Shown here piece after piece: positions 1-8,753 of a stretch of 64,000 nucleotides of DNA (its first letter is position 1; each line of letters starts with the position of its first letter). Below the pieces are notes generated by a model. That model searched no databases, was not told the origin of the DNA, and saw nothing but the letters and a program-made list of their open reading frames with translations. The position numbers were made by a program, and so were the translations under genes. Origin of the DNA: Roseibium marinum. GTDB lineage: Bacteria; Pseudomonadota; Alphaproteobacteria; Rhizobiales; Stappiaceae. The stretch lies in contig NZ_PPCN01000001.1 in NCBI RefSeq assembly GCF_002906165.1, positions 186,001 to 250,000 on the forward strand. Reading direction: 5' to 3'.

Positions 1-1182
1 CCCCTGCGCCCGTGTATTTTGTGGAATGACGGCCGGTCCGGCAAACAATGCGCCGAACTGCAGGCGGCCGAACCGAAGTTTCTGACGCTGGGGGGCAATC
101 TGGTGATGCCCGGCTTCACCGCGCCGAAGTTGCAGTGGGTGCGGGAAAACGAGCCGGACATCTTTGCCAGGACGGCGATGGTCCTGCTGCCGAAAGACTA
201 TGTCCGCTTCAAGCTCACCGGTGAATATGCGGGTGATATGTCCGACAGCGCCGGTACGCTCTGGATGGATGTCGCGAAGCGGGACTGGAGCGACGAACTG
301 CTGGCCGCAACGGGGCTCACGCGCAAGCACATGCCGCGCCTTGTGGAAGGCTCGGAAAGTTCCGGCATTCTGAAACCGGGCCTGTGTGCCCGTTGGGGTG
401 TCGATGGCGCTCCCGTCGTTGCCGGCGGCGGCGGCGACAACGCCGCCTCGGCCTGCGGCGTCGGTGCGGTTGACCCCGGTTCGGCCTTCGTGTCGCTCGG
501 CACGTCCGGCGTTCTGTTTGTCACCAACGACAGATTCTCCCCGAATGTGGAGGGCGCCGTGCATGCCTTCTGCCATGCCGTGCCGGATACATGGCACCAG
601 ATGGGCGTCATCCTGTCGGCGACCGACAGCCTGAACTGGCTGGCCGGGACCTTGAAAAAATCTCCGGCGGAACTGACAGGGCTGCTGGACAAGGTGTCCG
701 GCCCATCGGCGGTTTCCTTCCTGCCGTATCTCGGCGGAGAGCGCACGCCGCATAACGATGTCGATATCCGCGCCGGCTTCATGGGTATTTCGCATGAAAC
801 CGACGACGCGGAATTGACCCATGCGGTGCTCGACGGCGTCGCCTTCGCACTGAAGGACTGCCTGCAAGCCTTGAGTGTTGCGGGTACGAAAATCGACCGG
901 GTGCTTGCCGTCGGCGGTGGATCGCGGTCGCAACTCTGGCTGGAGATCATTGCCAGCCTTCTCAACGTCACTGTGGATGTGCCGGTGGATGGCGATTTCG
1001 GAGCATCGCTCGGCGCCGCCCGGCTCGGTCACGCCGCGGCGCTCGGCACGACGGAAGGGATTTTTTCCAGGCCGCGGCTCAAGGCCAGCATCGATCCCGT
1101 TCCGGCCCTGACTGAAACCTACGCCGAAGCCTATGGCCAATGGCGGAAACTGTATCCGGCGCTCAAACATGCCGGTTTTTGA
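1..1182 (+). CDS. xylB: Xylulokinase, 5'-truncated by window edge
   Basis: The enzyme phosphorylates D-xylulose with ATP to D-xylulose 5-phosphate, the second cytoplasmic step of xylose catabolism. The frame is open from base 1 and reads RPCILWNDGRS at once, the conserved sugar-binding segment of FGGY kinases normally found about 80-90 residues into a protein of about 480 residues, so the N-terminus lies outside the window. Visible FGGY features are the GGGDNAA segment, the LGTSG turn and the C-terminal GGGSRSQLWLEIIA nucleotide-binding stretch. A gene for xylose isomerase follows after 12 bases with its own GAGGAG ribosome-binding site, so the two form an operon. The identification rests on both motifs and this neighbour. 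A TTG at base 19 is an internal codon and not a start. Confidence 0.93.
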   Translation, partial: PLRPCILWNDGRSGKQCAELQAAEPKFLTLGGNLVMPGFTAPKLQWVRENEPDIFARTAMVLLPKDYVRFKLTGEYAGDMSDSAGTLWMDVAKRDWSDELLAATGLTRKHMPRLVEGSESSGILKPGLCARWGVDGAPVVAGGGGDNAASACGVGAVDPGSAFVSLGTSGVLFVTNDRFSPNVEGAVHAFCHAVPDTWHQMGVILSATDSLNWLAGTLKKSPAELTGLLDKVSGPSAVSFLPYLGGERTPHNDVDIRAGFMGISHETDDAELTHAVLDGVAFALKDCLQALSVAGTKIDRVLAVGGGSRSQLWLEIIASLLNVTVDVPVDGDFGASLGAARLGHAAALGTTEGIFSRPRLKASIDPVPALTETYAEAYGQWRKLYPALKHAGF

Positions 1183-1194
1183 GGAGACAAAAAG

Positions 1195-2514
1195 ATGAGC
1201 ACTGGGTTCTTCGGCGATCTGCAGCCGATTCCTTTCGCCGGTCCCGATAGCCGCGATCCCCTGACCTACCGCCACTACAACAAGGACGAGATCGTTCTCG
1301 GCAAGCGCATGGAAGACCATCTGCGCCTGGCCGTCTGCTACTGGCACAGTTTCTGCTGGCCGGGCACCGATCCCTTCGGCGGCGAAACCTTCAACCGCTC
1401 CTGGATGGCCGCCGGCGGCGACCCGATGGAACAGGCGAAACTGAAGGCGGATGTCGCCTTCGAAATGTTCCAGATCCTGGGGATGCCGTTCTTCACCTTC
1501 CACGATCGCGATATCGCGCCGGAGGGCGGCACCCTGGCGGAAAGCAACGCCAATGTGAACGCCATTGCCGATATCTTCGAAAGGAAGATGGACGATACCG
1601 GCATCAAGCTGCTCTGGGGCACGGCGAACATGTTCTCCAACCGCCGGTTCATGAGCGGCGCGGCGACCAATCCGGACCCGGACGTTTTCGCCTATGCCGC
1701 GGCGCAGGTGAAAAACGCCATGGACGTCACCTACCGCCTGAAAGGCCAGAATTATGTCCTGTGGGGCGGCCGGGAAGGCTATGAGACCCTGCTCAACACC
1801 AGCATGAAGCACGAGCTGGACCAGCTCGGCCGTTTCCTCAACATGGTGGTCGAGTACAAGCACAAGATCGGGTTCAAGGGAACGATCCTGATCGAACCCA
1901 AGCCGCAGGAACCGAGCAAGCACCAGTATGATTTCGATGTCGGCACCGTCTTTGGTTTCCTGAAGGCCTATGGTCTGGAAAACGAAGTCAAGATGAACAT
2001 CGAACAGGGACACGCGATCCTGGCGGGCCATTCCTTCGAGCACGAACTGCACCACGCCCGTTCGCTGGGTATTCTCGGTTCCGTCGACATGAACCGTAAC
2101 GACTATCAATGCGGTTGGGACACGGATCATTTCGCCATGAACGTGCCGGAACTCGCGCTGGCCTACTACGAGATCCTGATGGACGGCGGCTTCACGACCG
2201 GCGGCACCAATTTCGACGCCAAGCTGCGCCGCCAGTCCATCGATCCGGTCGATCTGATCCATGGTCATGTAGGCTCGGCGGACGCCCTTGCCCAGGGTCT
2301 CAAGGCCGCCGCCGCGATCATCGAGGACGGCCGCCTGAAGGGATTTGTCGATGAACGCTATGCTGGCTGGTCCCGGCCGGAAAACGCTGAAATCCTGAAC
2401 GGCGGCTCCTCGCTCGAAGCACTGGCTGACCGGGTTCATGCAAGCGATCTGGAACCGCAGCCGAAATCCGGCAAGCAGGAATATCTGGAAAGTCTGGTGA
2501 ACCTGTTCGTCTGA
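1195..2514 (+). CDS. xylA: Xylose isomerase
   Basis: This metal-dependent cytoplasmic enzyme interconverts D-xylose and D-xylulose. The 439-residue length matches class II xylose isomerases. Recognisable pieces are the N-terminal [15 protein letters not shown] segment, [10 protein letters not shown] (catalytic His and Asp pair), [37 protein letters not shown], the metal-ligand region [17 protein letters not shown] and the C-terminal [11 protein letters not shown]. The ATG at 1195 has GAGGAG eight bases upstream. It is the second gene of the xylB-xylA operon; no xylose transporter or regulator is visible here, so they presumably lie to the left of the window. Confidence 0.98.
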   Translation: MSTGFFGDLQPIPFAGPDSRDPLTYRHYNKDEIVLGKRMEDHLRLAVCYWHSFCWPGTDPFGGETFNRSWMAAGGDPMEQAKLKADVAFEMFQILGMPFFTFHDRDIAPEGGTLAESNANVNAIADIFERKMDDTGIKLLWGTANMFSNRRFMSGAATNPDPDVFAYAAAQVKNAMDVTYRLKGQNYVLWGGREGYETLLNTSMKHELDQLGRFLNMVVEYKHKIGFKGTILIEPKPQEPSKHQYDFDVGTVFGFLKAYGLENEVKMNIEQGHAILAGHSFEHELHHARSLGILGSVDMNRNDYQCGWDTDHFAMNVPELALAYYEILMDGGFTTGGTNFDAKLRRQSIDPVDLIHGHVGSADALAQGLKAAAAIIEDGRLKGFVDERYAGWSRPENAEILNGGSSLEALADRVHASDLEPQPKSGKQEYLESLVNLFV

Positions 2515-2583
2515 ACCGGCGCGTGTTCCGCCTGGCCCGGATGACCCGGTTACCTGGCGAAAACGCAACTATACCCCCGTGCT

Positions 2584-2635
2584 GTCCCGGCCTTGAGCCG
2601 GGACCTGAGATGCGGCCCCGGCTCAAGGCCGGGGC
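2584..2635. repeat. Pair of hairpins in opposite orientation after xylA
   Basis: Two palindromes stand side by side: GTCCCGGC-CTTGA-GCCGGGAC at 2584-2604 and G-CCCCGGC-TCAAG-GCCGGGG-C at 2615-2635. The second is nearly the reverse complement of the first, including the loop, so this is one repeat unit present twice in inverted orientation. Such short GC-rich palindromes are dispersed between genes in many alphaproteobacteria. It lies between the xylA stop and the mmcB stop (convergent genes) and may also stop transcription from both sides, although no T-tract follows. Confidence 0.7.
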
Positions 2636-2730
2636 GGTGAGCCGTCAGTGGTTCGTCTGAAGCAGGAAGACTTGGGGTGAAGACGCCCTGAAGGGTCGCC
2701 CATAATTGAGAGCAACTGGCGGCCGACACG

Positions 2731-3240
2731 TCAAACTCGGTCGAAGAACCGCAGGCCATCTGGATCGGACAGGTCATGCAGCCGGTTTGCGGCATTGCGG
2801 GCGAACCGCAGGGTCACCGATTTGCGGGTTGCGGCGGCGAGTTTGTGTTCCGGGGCCTCCCTGAGGATTTCCGCACCGAATCCATCGGCAAGAATGAGCC
2901 CGGCGTCGTCGGGGAAAATGTCGGCCGGCACATCCGGATGGGTGGCGAAATAAAGCCGGTCGCAATGCAGGCGGTAGTCCGGCCACTTCGTGTCCGCCCT
3001 GAAATCGGCGATCGAGGATTTGACCTCGATAATCCAGAGCTCGTGCTTCGGTCCGAGCGCCAGAAGGTCCGCCCGGCGGGCGGAGGCAAGCGTCACTTCC
3101 GGCATGCACGCGAAATCGAGCTGGCGCAGCAGCCGGGCGGTGCCGCGCCAGACCTTGAGCGCGGTTTCCGATTGCCGGCCGTCTTTCAAAGGATCGTCCA
3201 ACTGAAGACGGCCGGAAGGCTGCTGGATCCTGTTGGTCAT
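2731..3240 (-). CDS. mmcB: MmcB family DNA repair protein
   Basis: This 169-residue protein resembles MmcB, a PD-(D/E)XK-like nuclease-fold protein that is part of the SOS response to mitomycin-type damage in Caulobacter. The nuclease-like core is visible as ADLLALGPKHELWIIEVKSS (Asp and E-V-K), followed by ADTKWPDY and the typical CDRLYFA segment. The frame is open to 3480, but the homology begins at the ATG at 3240. A LexA-type box lies 10 bases upstream (3250-3264), so a longer protein would be translated through its own operator. It is convergent with xylA and divergent from the small secreted protein at 3411. Function is taken from the family and not proven here. Confidence 0.85.
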   Translation of the reverse strand: MTNRIQQPSGRLQLDDPLKDGRQSETALKVWRGTARLLRQLDFACMPEVTLASARRADLLALGPKHELWIIEVKSSIADFRADTKWPDYRLHCDRLYFATHPDVPADIFPDDAGLILADGFGAEILREAPEHKLAAATRKSVTLRFARNAANRLHDLSDPDGLRFFDRV

Positions 3241-3249
3241 CGGAATTTT

Positions 3250-3264
3250 GTTCCACATTTGTTC
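3250..3264. promoter_or_regulatory. LexA (SOS) box upstream of mmcB
   Basis: The sequence GTTC at 3250-3253, seven bases, then GTTC at 3261-3264 is an exact match to the direct-repeat LexA operator of alphaproteobacteria (GTTC-N7-GTTC). It lies 10-24 bases in front of the mmcB start, where bound LexA would block transcription or its start. In related bacteria mmcB belongs to the SOS regulon, which agrees. The site could also influence the divergent gene at 3411. Confidence 0.85.
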
Positions 3265-3410
3265 GTTATTGACAAGTCGCTCAATGCAAAAGTTGACGCC
3301 GGGCCGGAAATTGCGTGTTCTATCGGAAGCGATTGAACATCCAGAAGTTGATCGATCCGAAAGTGGTTGAGCAACGCTGGAAAACGGACCGGGCAATCCG
3401 GGAGGGGTGA

Positions 3411-3896
3411 ATGAGGCTGGAATTGTTGAGGGGATACGTCTTGCTGGCCGCACTGTGTGCTGTCGCCGGTGGGCCTGCATATGCGGAAAAGGGGGATCTT
3501 AAATTCCAGGTTCCCAAGTCCGCACCACTCCTGCAGGGAAAAACGCTCGATCTGAGATTCGCCAAATTCGCGCAAGGGATCTGGGTGACGGATCTCGACT
3601 ATTGTCCGGCGCCGAGTATCGACCGGAGCGTTCCGGGCACAACGCTCGCGATTTACCGCGGTCTGCTCGAAACGCCTGGCCGGATCTGCCAGGTCTATGG
3701 CGCTGAACAAAGCGACGGCAGAACCCAGCGTGCCGCGATCAACTGCCTGCTCACCGACGGCGGAGAAGCGATCGAACTGGTGACGGTTCAGCCCCGCGGG
3801 ACGAATGTGCTGATGGTGCAGGAGGGGGAAGATCCCCCTGTCCAGTTTCGCTTCTGCCGGAAGATAATCCCGATTCTGCAGGCGGCCAGCAACTGA
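3411..3896 (+). CDS. Hypothetical secreted protein
   Basis: I do not recognise a family. The 161-residue product begins with a clear Sec signal peptide: positive MRLELLRG, a hydrophobic core VLLAALCAVAG and a probable cleavage after AYA near residue 25. The mature part is small, about 136 residues, with four cysteines (in LDYCPAP, GRICQVYG, AINCLLTD and RFCRKI) that could form two disulfides in the periplasm. The start is preceded by GGGAGGGG, a strong ribosome-binding site. It is divergent from mmcB and ends 14 bases before the end of the sulP gene on the other strand. Confidence 0.75.
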   Translation: MRLELLRGYVLLAALCAVAGGPAYAEKGDLKFQVPKSAPLLQGKTLDLRFAKFAQGIWVTDLDYCPAPSIDRSVPGTTLAIYRGLLETPGRICQVYGAEQSDGRTQRAAINCLLTDGGEAIELVTVQPRGTNVLMVQEGEDPPVQFRFCRKIIPILQAASN

Positions 3897-3910
3897 TCGG
3901 AAAATGTTCT

Positions 3911-5695
3911 CTAGATTTCCGGGCCGGACCACATGTTGGATCGGGCCGGTTTTTTTGGTGTCCGTGATTCCGAAATATGCGTGGTCTCCGGGTCCAGCGT
4001 ACACAGGGCTTCATACTGGCTGAGGAAGATACGGCCGGTCAGGTGTTTCAGGAAATCCGTTTTCTTCAGCCGGTCCATCACCGGACCCTTGATCTCCGAC
4101 AGGTGGAAGGTCACGCCGGAATCCGACAGACGGTGATTGATTTCCTCAAGGCTTTCCAGCGCGCTGGCGTCGATCTCGTTCACCGCTGTGCACATCAGCA
4201 CCACATGTTCGATATTTTCGCGTTCCGCCACAAGCGCATAGATGCGGTCTTCCAGAAACCGGGAATTGGCGAAGAACAGGCTTTCATCCACGCGAAGGGA
4301 AAGCACGCGCTCGCCCGTCACCACGGTGTGCCTGTCGATATTGCGGAAATGCTCGCTCCCCGGCACGATGCCGACGATTGCCATATGCGGGCGGCTGCTG
4401 CGGTAGAGATAAAGCGCGATGGAAAGCGCGACTCCGGAGACCACGCCCTGTTCGACACCGAAAAACAGAGTGATCAGGATCGTCGCCGCCATGGCGGCGA
4501 AATCGCTTTTCGAATAGAGGAAGGTGCGCTTGACCGCGCCGAGATCCACCAGCGACAGCACCGCGACGATAATCGTCGCGGCAAGCGTTGCCTGCGGAAG
4601 ATGTGTCAGAAGCGGGGTCAGGAAAAGCGTGGCCAGAGCGATGCCGACGGCCGTGAACGCGCCGGCCGCCGGGGTGGCGGCACCGGCGTCGAAATTGACG
4701 ACCGAACGCGCGAAACCGCCGGTGACGGGATAGCCACCGGAAATGGCCGAGGCGATATTCGACGCCCCGAGGCCGATCAGTTCCTGATCGGGTTCGATCC
4801 GCTGGCGCTTCTTGGCGGCCAGGGTCTGGGCGACGGAAACGGATTCCACGAAACCGATAACGGAGATCAGCAGCGCGGGACCGGCCAGCGCCAGCCACAG
4901 CTCGCTGTCGAAGGAGGGCAATTGCGGCATCGGCAGGCCGGAGGGGATGTCACCGACGATCCGCACGCCCTTTGCGCCCAGATCAAAAAACGCGGCGATG
5001 AGAGTGGTGACGGCAACGGCCGCCACGGGACCGGCCTTGGTCAGGATATCCGCGAGGAAAGGTTTGAAACCGAGGCTCAGCAGCAGCTTTTTCAGGCCCT
5101 TGCGCACCCAGAATAAAAACACCGTCGCGGAGCCCCCGATGGCGAAGGTGATCCAGTTTATCTCCGCCAGATTGCCGCCGATCGATACCAGGATGTCGTA
5201 AAGCGTGTGCCCCTGCGCGGGAACGCCGAGAATATGCTTGAGCTGACTGGAGGCGATCAGCAGGCCCGACGCGGTGATGAAGCCGGATATCACCGGATGG
5301 CTGAGAAGGCTGGCGAGAAAGCCGAGCCGGAACAGCCCCATGGCGACCAGCATCAGGCCGGACAGGAAGGCCAGCACGATCGCCGCGCCCAGATATTCCG
5401 GGGTGCCCTGCTGGGCGAATTCGCCCACGGCGGAGGCCGTCAGCAGCGACACGACCGCCACCGGACCGACCGCCAGCGCCCGGCTGGTGCCGAAGATCGT
5501 GTAGGCTACAAGCGGCAGGATGGAGGCGTAAAGCCCGACTTCCGGCGGCAATCCGGCCAGCAGCGCATAGGCGAGCGATTGCGGGATCAGCATGATGGTG
5601 ACGATGATCGCGGCGACCAGATCGCTGGTCGCCGTTTCCTTGTCGTACTGCTTCCCCCAGGCAAGAATGGGCAGATAGCGCTGAAGCCGGATCAT
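3911..5695 (-). CDS. SulP family anion permease with STAS domain
   Basis: This 594-residue inner-membrane protein belongs to the SulP/SLC26 family, which moves sulfate, bicarbonate or related anions by symport or exchange. The family signature is near the N-terminus (AIIVTIMLIPQSLAYALLAG followed by GLYASILPLVAYTIFGTSRALAVGP). Many hydrophobic segments follow to about residue 420, and a STAS regulatory domain occupies about residues 450-560 (VDESLFFANSRFLED, VLMCTAVNEIDASALESLEEI). It is the last gene in the same direction as the sulfide oxidation genes but is separated from the SQR gene by 301 bases holding an inverted-repeat element, so co-transcription is uncertain. Context suggests traffic of sulfate or sulfite produced by sulfide oxidation; bicarbonate is the alternative. 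Confidence 0.93.
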   Translation of the reverse strand: MIRLQRYLPILAWGKQYDKETATSDLVAAIIVTIMLIPQSLAYALLAGLPPEVGLYASILPLVAYTIFGTSRALAVGPVAVVSLLTASAVGEFAQQGTPEYLGAAIVLAFLSGLMLVAMGLFRLGFLASLLSHPVISGFITASGLLIASSQLKHILGVPAQGHTLYDILVSIGGNLAEINWITFAIGGSATVFLFWVRKGLKKLLLSLGFKPFLADILTKAGPVAAVAVTTLIAAFFDLGAKGVRIVGDIPSGLPMPQLPSFDSELWLALAGPALLISVIGFVESVSVAQTLAAKKRQRIEPDQELIGLGASNIASAISGGYPVTGGFARSVVNFDAGAATPAAGAFTAVGIALATLFLTPLLTHLPQATLAATIIVAVLSLVDLGAVKRTFLYSKSDFAAMAATILITLFFGVEQGVVSGVALSIALYLYRSSRPHMAIVGIVPGSEHFRNIDRHTVVTGERVLSLRVDESLFFANSRFLEDRIYALVAERENIEHVVLMCTAVNEIDASALESLEEINHRLSDSGVTFHLSEIKGPVMDRLKKTDFLKHLTGRIFLSQYEALCTLDPETTHISESRTPKKPARSNMWSGPEI

Positions 5696-5774
5696 TGCAT
5701 GACCTTTGTCTTGTTTGACGAATTACGAGCCGGGAAGCCGCTTCGACAGATCGGGATCATTTGATCTCTCTATC

Positions 5775-5901
5775 GTCATCCCGGTCAAGCGTAGCGCGAA
5801 CCGGGATCGGAGAGCCCCACACCTTGCCGTTAAATCGAATTGCGGCAGAGAAGCCTCGGCTCACCGGTCCCGGATCTCCGCGTAGCGTCGTCCGGGATGA
5901 C
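5775..5901. repeat. 127-bp imperfect palindromic intergenic element
   Basis: The ends are GTCATCCCGG (5775-5784) and its exact reverse complement CCGGGATGAC (5892-5901). Between them are further partly matching arms: CAAGCGTAGCGCGAACCGGGATC near the left and GGTCCCGGATCTCCGCGTAGCG near the right. This is the structure of the dispersed intergenic repeats of alphaproteobacterial genomes. It fills most of the 301-base gap 5696-5996 between sulP and the SQR gene; I see no gene in that gap. It could act as RNA stem-loop reducing read-through to sulP. Confidence 0.75.
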
Positions 5902-5996
5902 CGATGGAGGGTCTGTCGGTTGCCCAAGCCGGTCGCCCGGCTTGGGGATTTTGTCTTGGTGTCCGTGTGTTCGGGCCGTCCAGATCATCTGGCGAT

Positions 5997-7673
5997 TTAG
6001 GACGCCGAGATTTTTTCAGGTTTCGCCAGCCATTCCTTGCCGCGCAGCATGGCGCGCCAATAGATGGGGGGCAGGATGCGTTCCTTCAGGAGCCATGCGG
6101 CCCGCGTTGGCCTGGTCCCGTCCACCAGCCAACGCGGGAAGCTCGGCAACAGCGTTCCGCCATAGCCGAATTCAGCAAGAACGATCTTTCCGCGCTCGAC
6201 GGTGAGCGGGCAGGACCCGTAGCCGTCATACTGCGCCGTCGCACTGTGGCCGCGAATGTCGGAAACAATATTTTGAGCGACGACAGGCGCCTGCTTGCGC
6301 GCGGCGGCGGCGGTTTTGGCATTGGGTGCGTTCATCACGTCGCCCAGCGACCAGATGTTGTCATAGGTCGTGTGGCGCAGCGTCGACTGGTCCACATCGA
6401 CCCAGCCGGCGGGGTCGGCAAGCGGCGAGACACGGATGAAATCCGGTGCGGTCTGGGGCGGCGTCACATGGATCATGTCGAAATCGACCTCCATCCGACG
6501 GATGTCCTTGTCCGGTTCCTTGACTTCAAACACCGCTTTCTTCGCGGGCCCGTCGATGGAAATCAGATTGTGGAAGAAGTTCAGGTCGATGCCGTAGCGC
6601 TCCACATATTCCATCAGCGCCGGGACATAATCCTTCACCCCGAAGAGGACTCCACCCGCATTCATGAACTGGATGTCGATATTGCCGAGGCTGCCGGTTC
6701 TCGTCCAGTGATCGGCCGAAAGATACATGGCTTTCTGAGGTGCGCCGGCGCATTTGATCGGCATCGGCGGCTGGGTGAACAGCGCCCGCCCGCCCTGCAT
6801 CTCCTGAACGAGCTGCCAGGTATAAGGCGCCAGGTCGTAACGGTAGTTGGATGTCACGCCGTTCTTGCCGAGGGTCTCGACGAGTCCCTCGACGCGGTGC
6901 CAGTCCAGCTTCAGCCCGGGGCACACCACCAGACGTCCGTATTTGACCACTCGGCAGCCGTCCAGAATGACGGCATTGTCCTTCGGCTCGAACGCGGCGA
7001 CCGCCGACTTCAGCCAGTGCACGCCCTTGGGGATGAGCGATCCCATTGTCTTGGCGGTGTCCGCGGCGTTGAAGATGCCGCCACCGACCATGGTCCAGCC
7101 GGGCTGGTAGTAGTGCACGTCCGCCGGGTCGATGATGGCGATGTTCAGATCGGTCTTGCGCGCCAGAAGACTGGAGGCGACCGAAATGCCGGCTGCGCCG
7201 CCGCCGACGATGACCACGTCGTAGCGGGCGTCTTCGGCCGTTTCCGTCGGTGTACGCCCGCCATTGGCGATGCGGCGCACCACGCCCGCCATGTCGTAGC
7301 CGGCGGCTTTGGTCTGTGACAGGATATCCGCCAGAGGCTGCTTTTCCGCCTGGGAGAGGGACCAAAGCGTCGCCGAGCGCGTTCCTGTCCTGCAGTAGGC
7401 CAGAACAGGTTTCGGCAGCGTCTCCATAAGCGCGCCGAAGTCCGTTGCGTCCTCGTCCCGGACCTTGCCGGCGACAATGGGCAGATACCGGATTTCAAGG
7501 TCGAATTTCTTGGCCGCCGCTTCGATTTCCTCGAACGTGGGCTGGTCCGCGCCTTCCCCGTCCGGCCGGTTGCAGATGATGGAGCGGAACCCCTGCTGGG
7601 CTATCTCCGCCAGGTCCTGCGGGTGGATCTGCGGAGACACGAATATCTGTGTGTTGATTGGCTTCATATTCAC
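5997..7673 (-). CDS. Rhodanese-like domain fused to sulfide:quinone oxidoreductase
   Basis: A 558-residue fusion. Residues about 5-115 form a TIGR01244/DUF442-type domain (phosphatase-rhodanese fold) with a six-residue active loop C94-RTGT-R99. Residues about 150-550 are a flavoprotein disulfide reductase of the sulfide:quinone oxidoreductase type: FAD motif VVIVGGGAAGIS at 153-164 and the two cysteines of eukaryote-like SQR in KCAGAPQK (C308) and YGSCPLTVE (C488). The stretch VTPPQTAPDFIRVSPLADPAGWVDV is close to mitochondrial SQOR. It would oxidise sulfide to persulfide, pass electrons to quinone at the membrane and, through the N-terminal domain, may handle the sulfane sulfur. The persulfide dioxygenase gene is 124 bases upstream in the same direction. 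The fusion order differs from bacteria that fuse the rhodanese-like domain to the dioxygenase. Confidence 0.93.
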   Translation of the reverse strand: MNMKPINTQIFVSPQIHPQDLAEIAQQGFRSIICNRPDGEGADQPTFEEIEAAAKKFDLEIRYLPIVAGKVRDEDATDFGALMETLPKPVLAYCRTGTRSATLWSLSQAEKQPLADILSQTKAAGYDMAGVVRRIANGGRTPTETAEDARYDVVIVGGGAAGISVASSLLARKTDLNIAIIDPADVHYYQPGWTMVGGGIFNAADTAKTMGSLIPKGVHWLKSAVAAFEPKDNAVILDGCRVVKYGRLVVCPGLKLDWHRVEGLVETLGKNGVTSNYRYDLAPYTWQLVQEMQGGRALFTQPPMPIKCAGAPQKAMYLSADHWTRTGSLGNIDIQFMNAGGVLFGVKDYVPALMEYVERYGIDLNFFHNLISIDGPAKKAVFEVKEPDKDIRRMEVDFDMIHVTPPQTAPDFIRVSPLADPAGWVDVDQSTLRHTTYDNIWSLGDVMNAPNAKTAAAARKQAPVVAQNIVSDIRGHSATAQYDGYGSCPLTVERGKIVLAEFGYGGTLLPSFPRWLVDGTRPTRAAWLLKERILPPIYWRAMLRGKEWLAKPEKISAS

Positions 7674-7797
7674 AGCCGTTTCCTCCCGGCGGGTTCAATT
7701 TCCGGATCGCTTGTTGGGCTGACCCGCTCCCGCGTCTTGCGGCGTGGGGCGGGTCAGTCTTCCTCCCGATCCTGCTATGTTTTGGGGAACGTTTACG

Positions 7798-8691
7798 TCA
7801 GAGGGTGTTTACCGGCACCTTCAGGAAGGTCTTGCCGTTTTCGTCGGCAGGCGGCATCTTGCCGCCGCGCATGTTCACCTGCAGCGAGGGAATGATCAGC
7901 TTCGGCATATCAAGCTGAGCGTCTCGCTCTGTGCGGAACTTGACGAAGTCTTCCTTCGTCTTGCCGCCGCCAACGTGGATATTATGCTCCTTCTCGGCGC
8001 CTACCGTGGTCTCCCAGGCGATGTCTCGGCCGTTGGGGCCATAGTCGTGGCACATGAACAGGCGCATCTCGTCCGGCAGGGCGAGCACCTTCTGGATGGA
8101 ATCGTAAAGCGTGGCGGCGTCGCCGCCCGGGAAGTCGGCGCGGGCCGAACCGCCATCCGGCATGAACAGGGTGTCGCCGACAAAGGCGGCATTGCCGATC
8201 ACATGCACCATGCAGGCGGGCGTGTGCCCGGGGGTATACATGGCAAAGGCCGTCATTCCCCCGACCTGGTAGGTGTCGCCGTCCTTGAACAGCCGGTCGA
8301 ACTGGCTGCCGTCACGCTGGAACTCGGTGCCTTCGTTGAAGACCTTTCCGAACGTATCCTGAACGACGGTGATCTTGTCGCCGATGCCCAGTTTGCCACC
8401 GAGTTTCTGCTGGATATAGGGCGCGGCGGACAGATGGTCGGCATGAACATGCGTTTCGATCAGCCATTCCACCTCAAGGCCCTTGTCCCGGACATGGGCG
8501 ATGATGGCATCGGCATGGTCATAGGTGATGCGGCCGGCCGCATAGTCGATGTCCATGACACTGTCGACAACGGCGCAGGAATTGGACGCCGGGTCCTTGA
8601 CCACATAACTGATCGTGTTGGTCGCCGGGTCGAAGAATGCTTTGACATCCGGCTTGACGGTCATATCGACCGGGTAATTCGAACTGCTCAT
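7798..8691 (-). CDS. ETHE1-type persulfide dioxygenase (MBL fold)
   Basis: A 297-residue metallo-beta-lactamase-fold protein of the ETHE1/Blh group, which oxidises glutathione persulfide to sulfite. The metal ligands are all visible: H81-V-H83-A-D85-H86 in ETHVHADHLSAA, H156 in YTPGHTPA, D173 in VGDTLFM and H215 in FMCHDYG. The frame is open back to 8757, but the ATG at 8691 has AGGGAGAG at the right distance and matches the family N-terminus. It lies between the YeeE/YedE pair and the SQR fusion, in the arrangement of bigR-type operons. Confidence in the dioxygenase reaction is good but not complete, since the family has side branches. Confidence 0.9.
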   Translation of the reverse strand: MSSSNYPVDMTVKPDVKAFFDPATNTISYVVKDPASNSCAVVDSVMDIDYAAGRITYDHADAIIAHVRDKGLEVEWLIETHVHADHLSAAPYIQQKLGGKLGIGDKITVVQDTFGKVFNEGTEFQRDGSQFDRLFKDGDTYQVGGMTAFAMYTPGHTPACMVHVIGNAAFVGDTLFMPDGGSARADFPGGDAATLYDSIQKVLALPDEMRLFMCHDYGPNGRDIAWETTVGAEKEHNIHVGGGKTKEDFVKFRTERDAQLDMPKLIIPSLQVNMRGGKMPPADENGKTFLKVPVNTL

Positions 8692-8753
8692 TCGTCTCTC
8701 CCTGGTTTCAGTTGGTGCCTGAAAGTACAATTTTATGTGTCCGTACCCTAGTC

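Noticed and set aside
5904-7319. 471-codon open frame on the plus strand
   Set aside because: Antisense to the SQR fusion gene, with His/Arg/Gly-rich translation.
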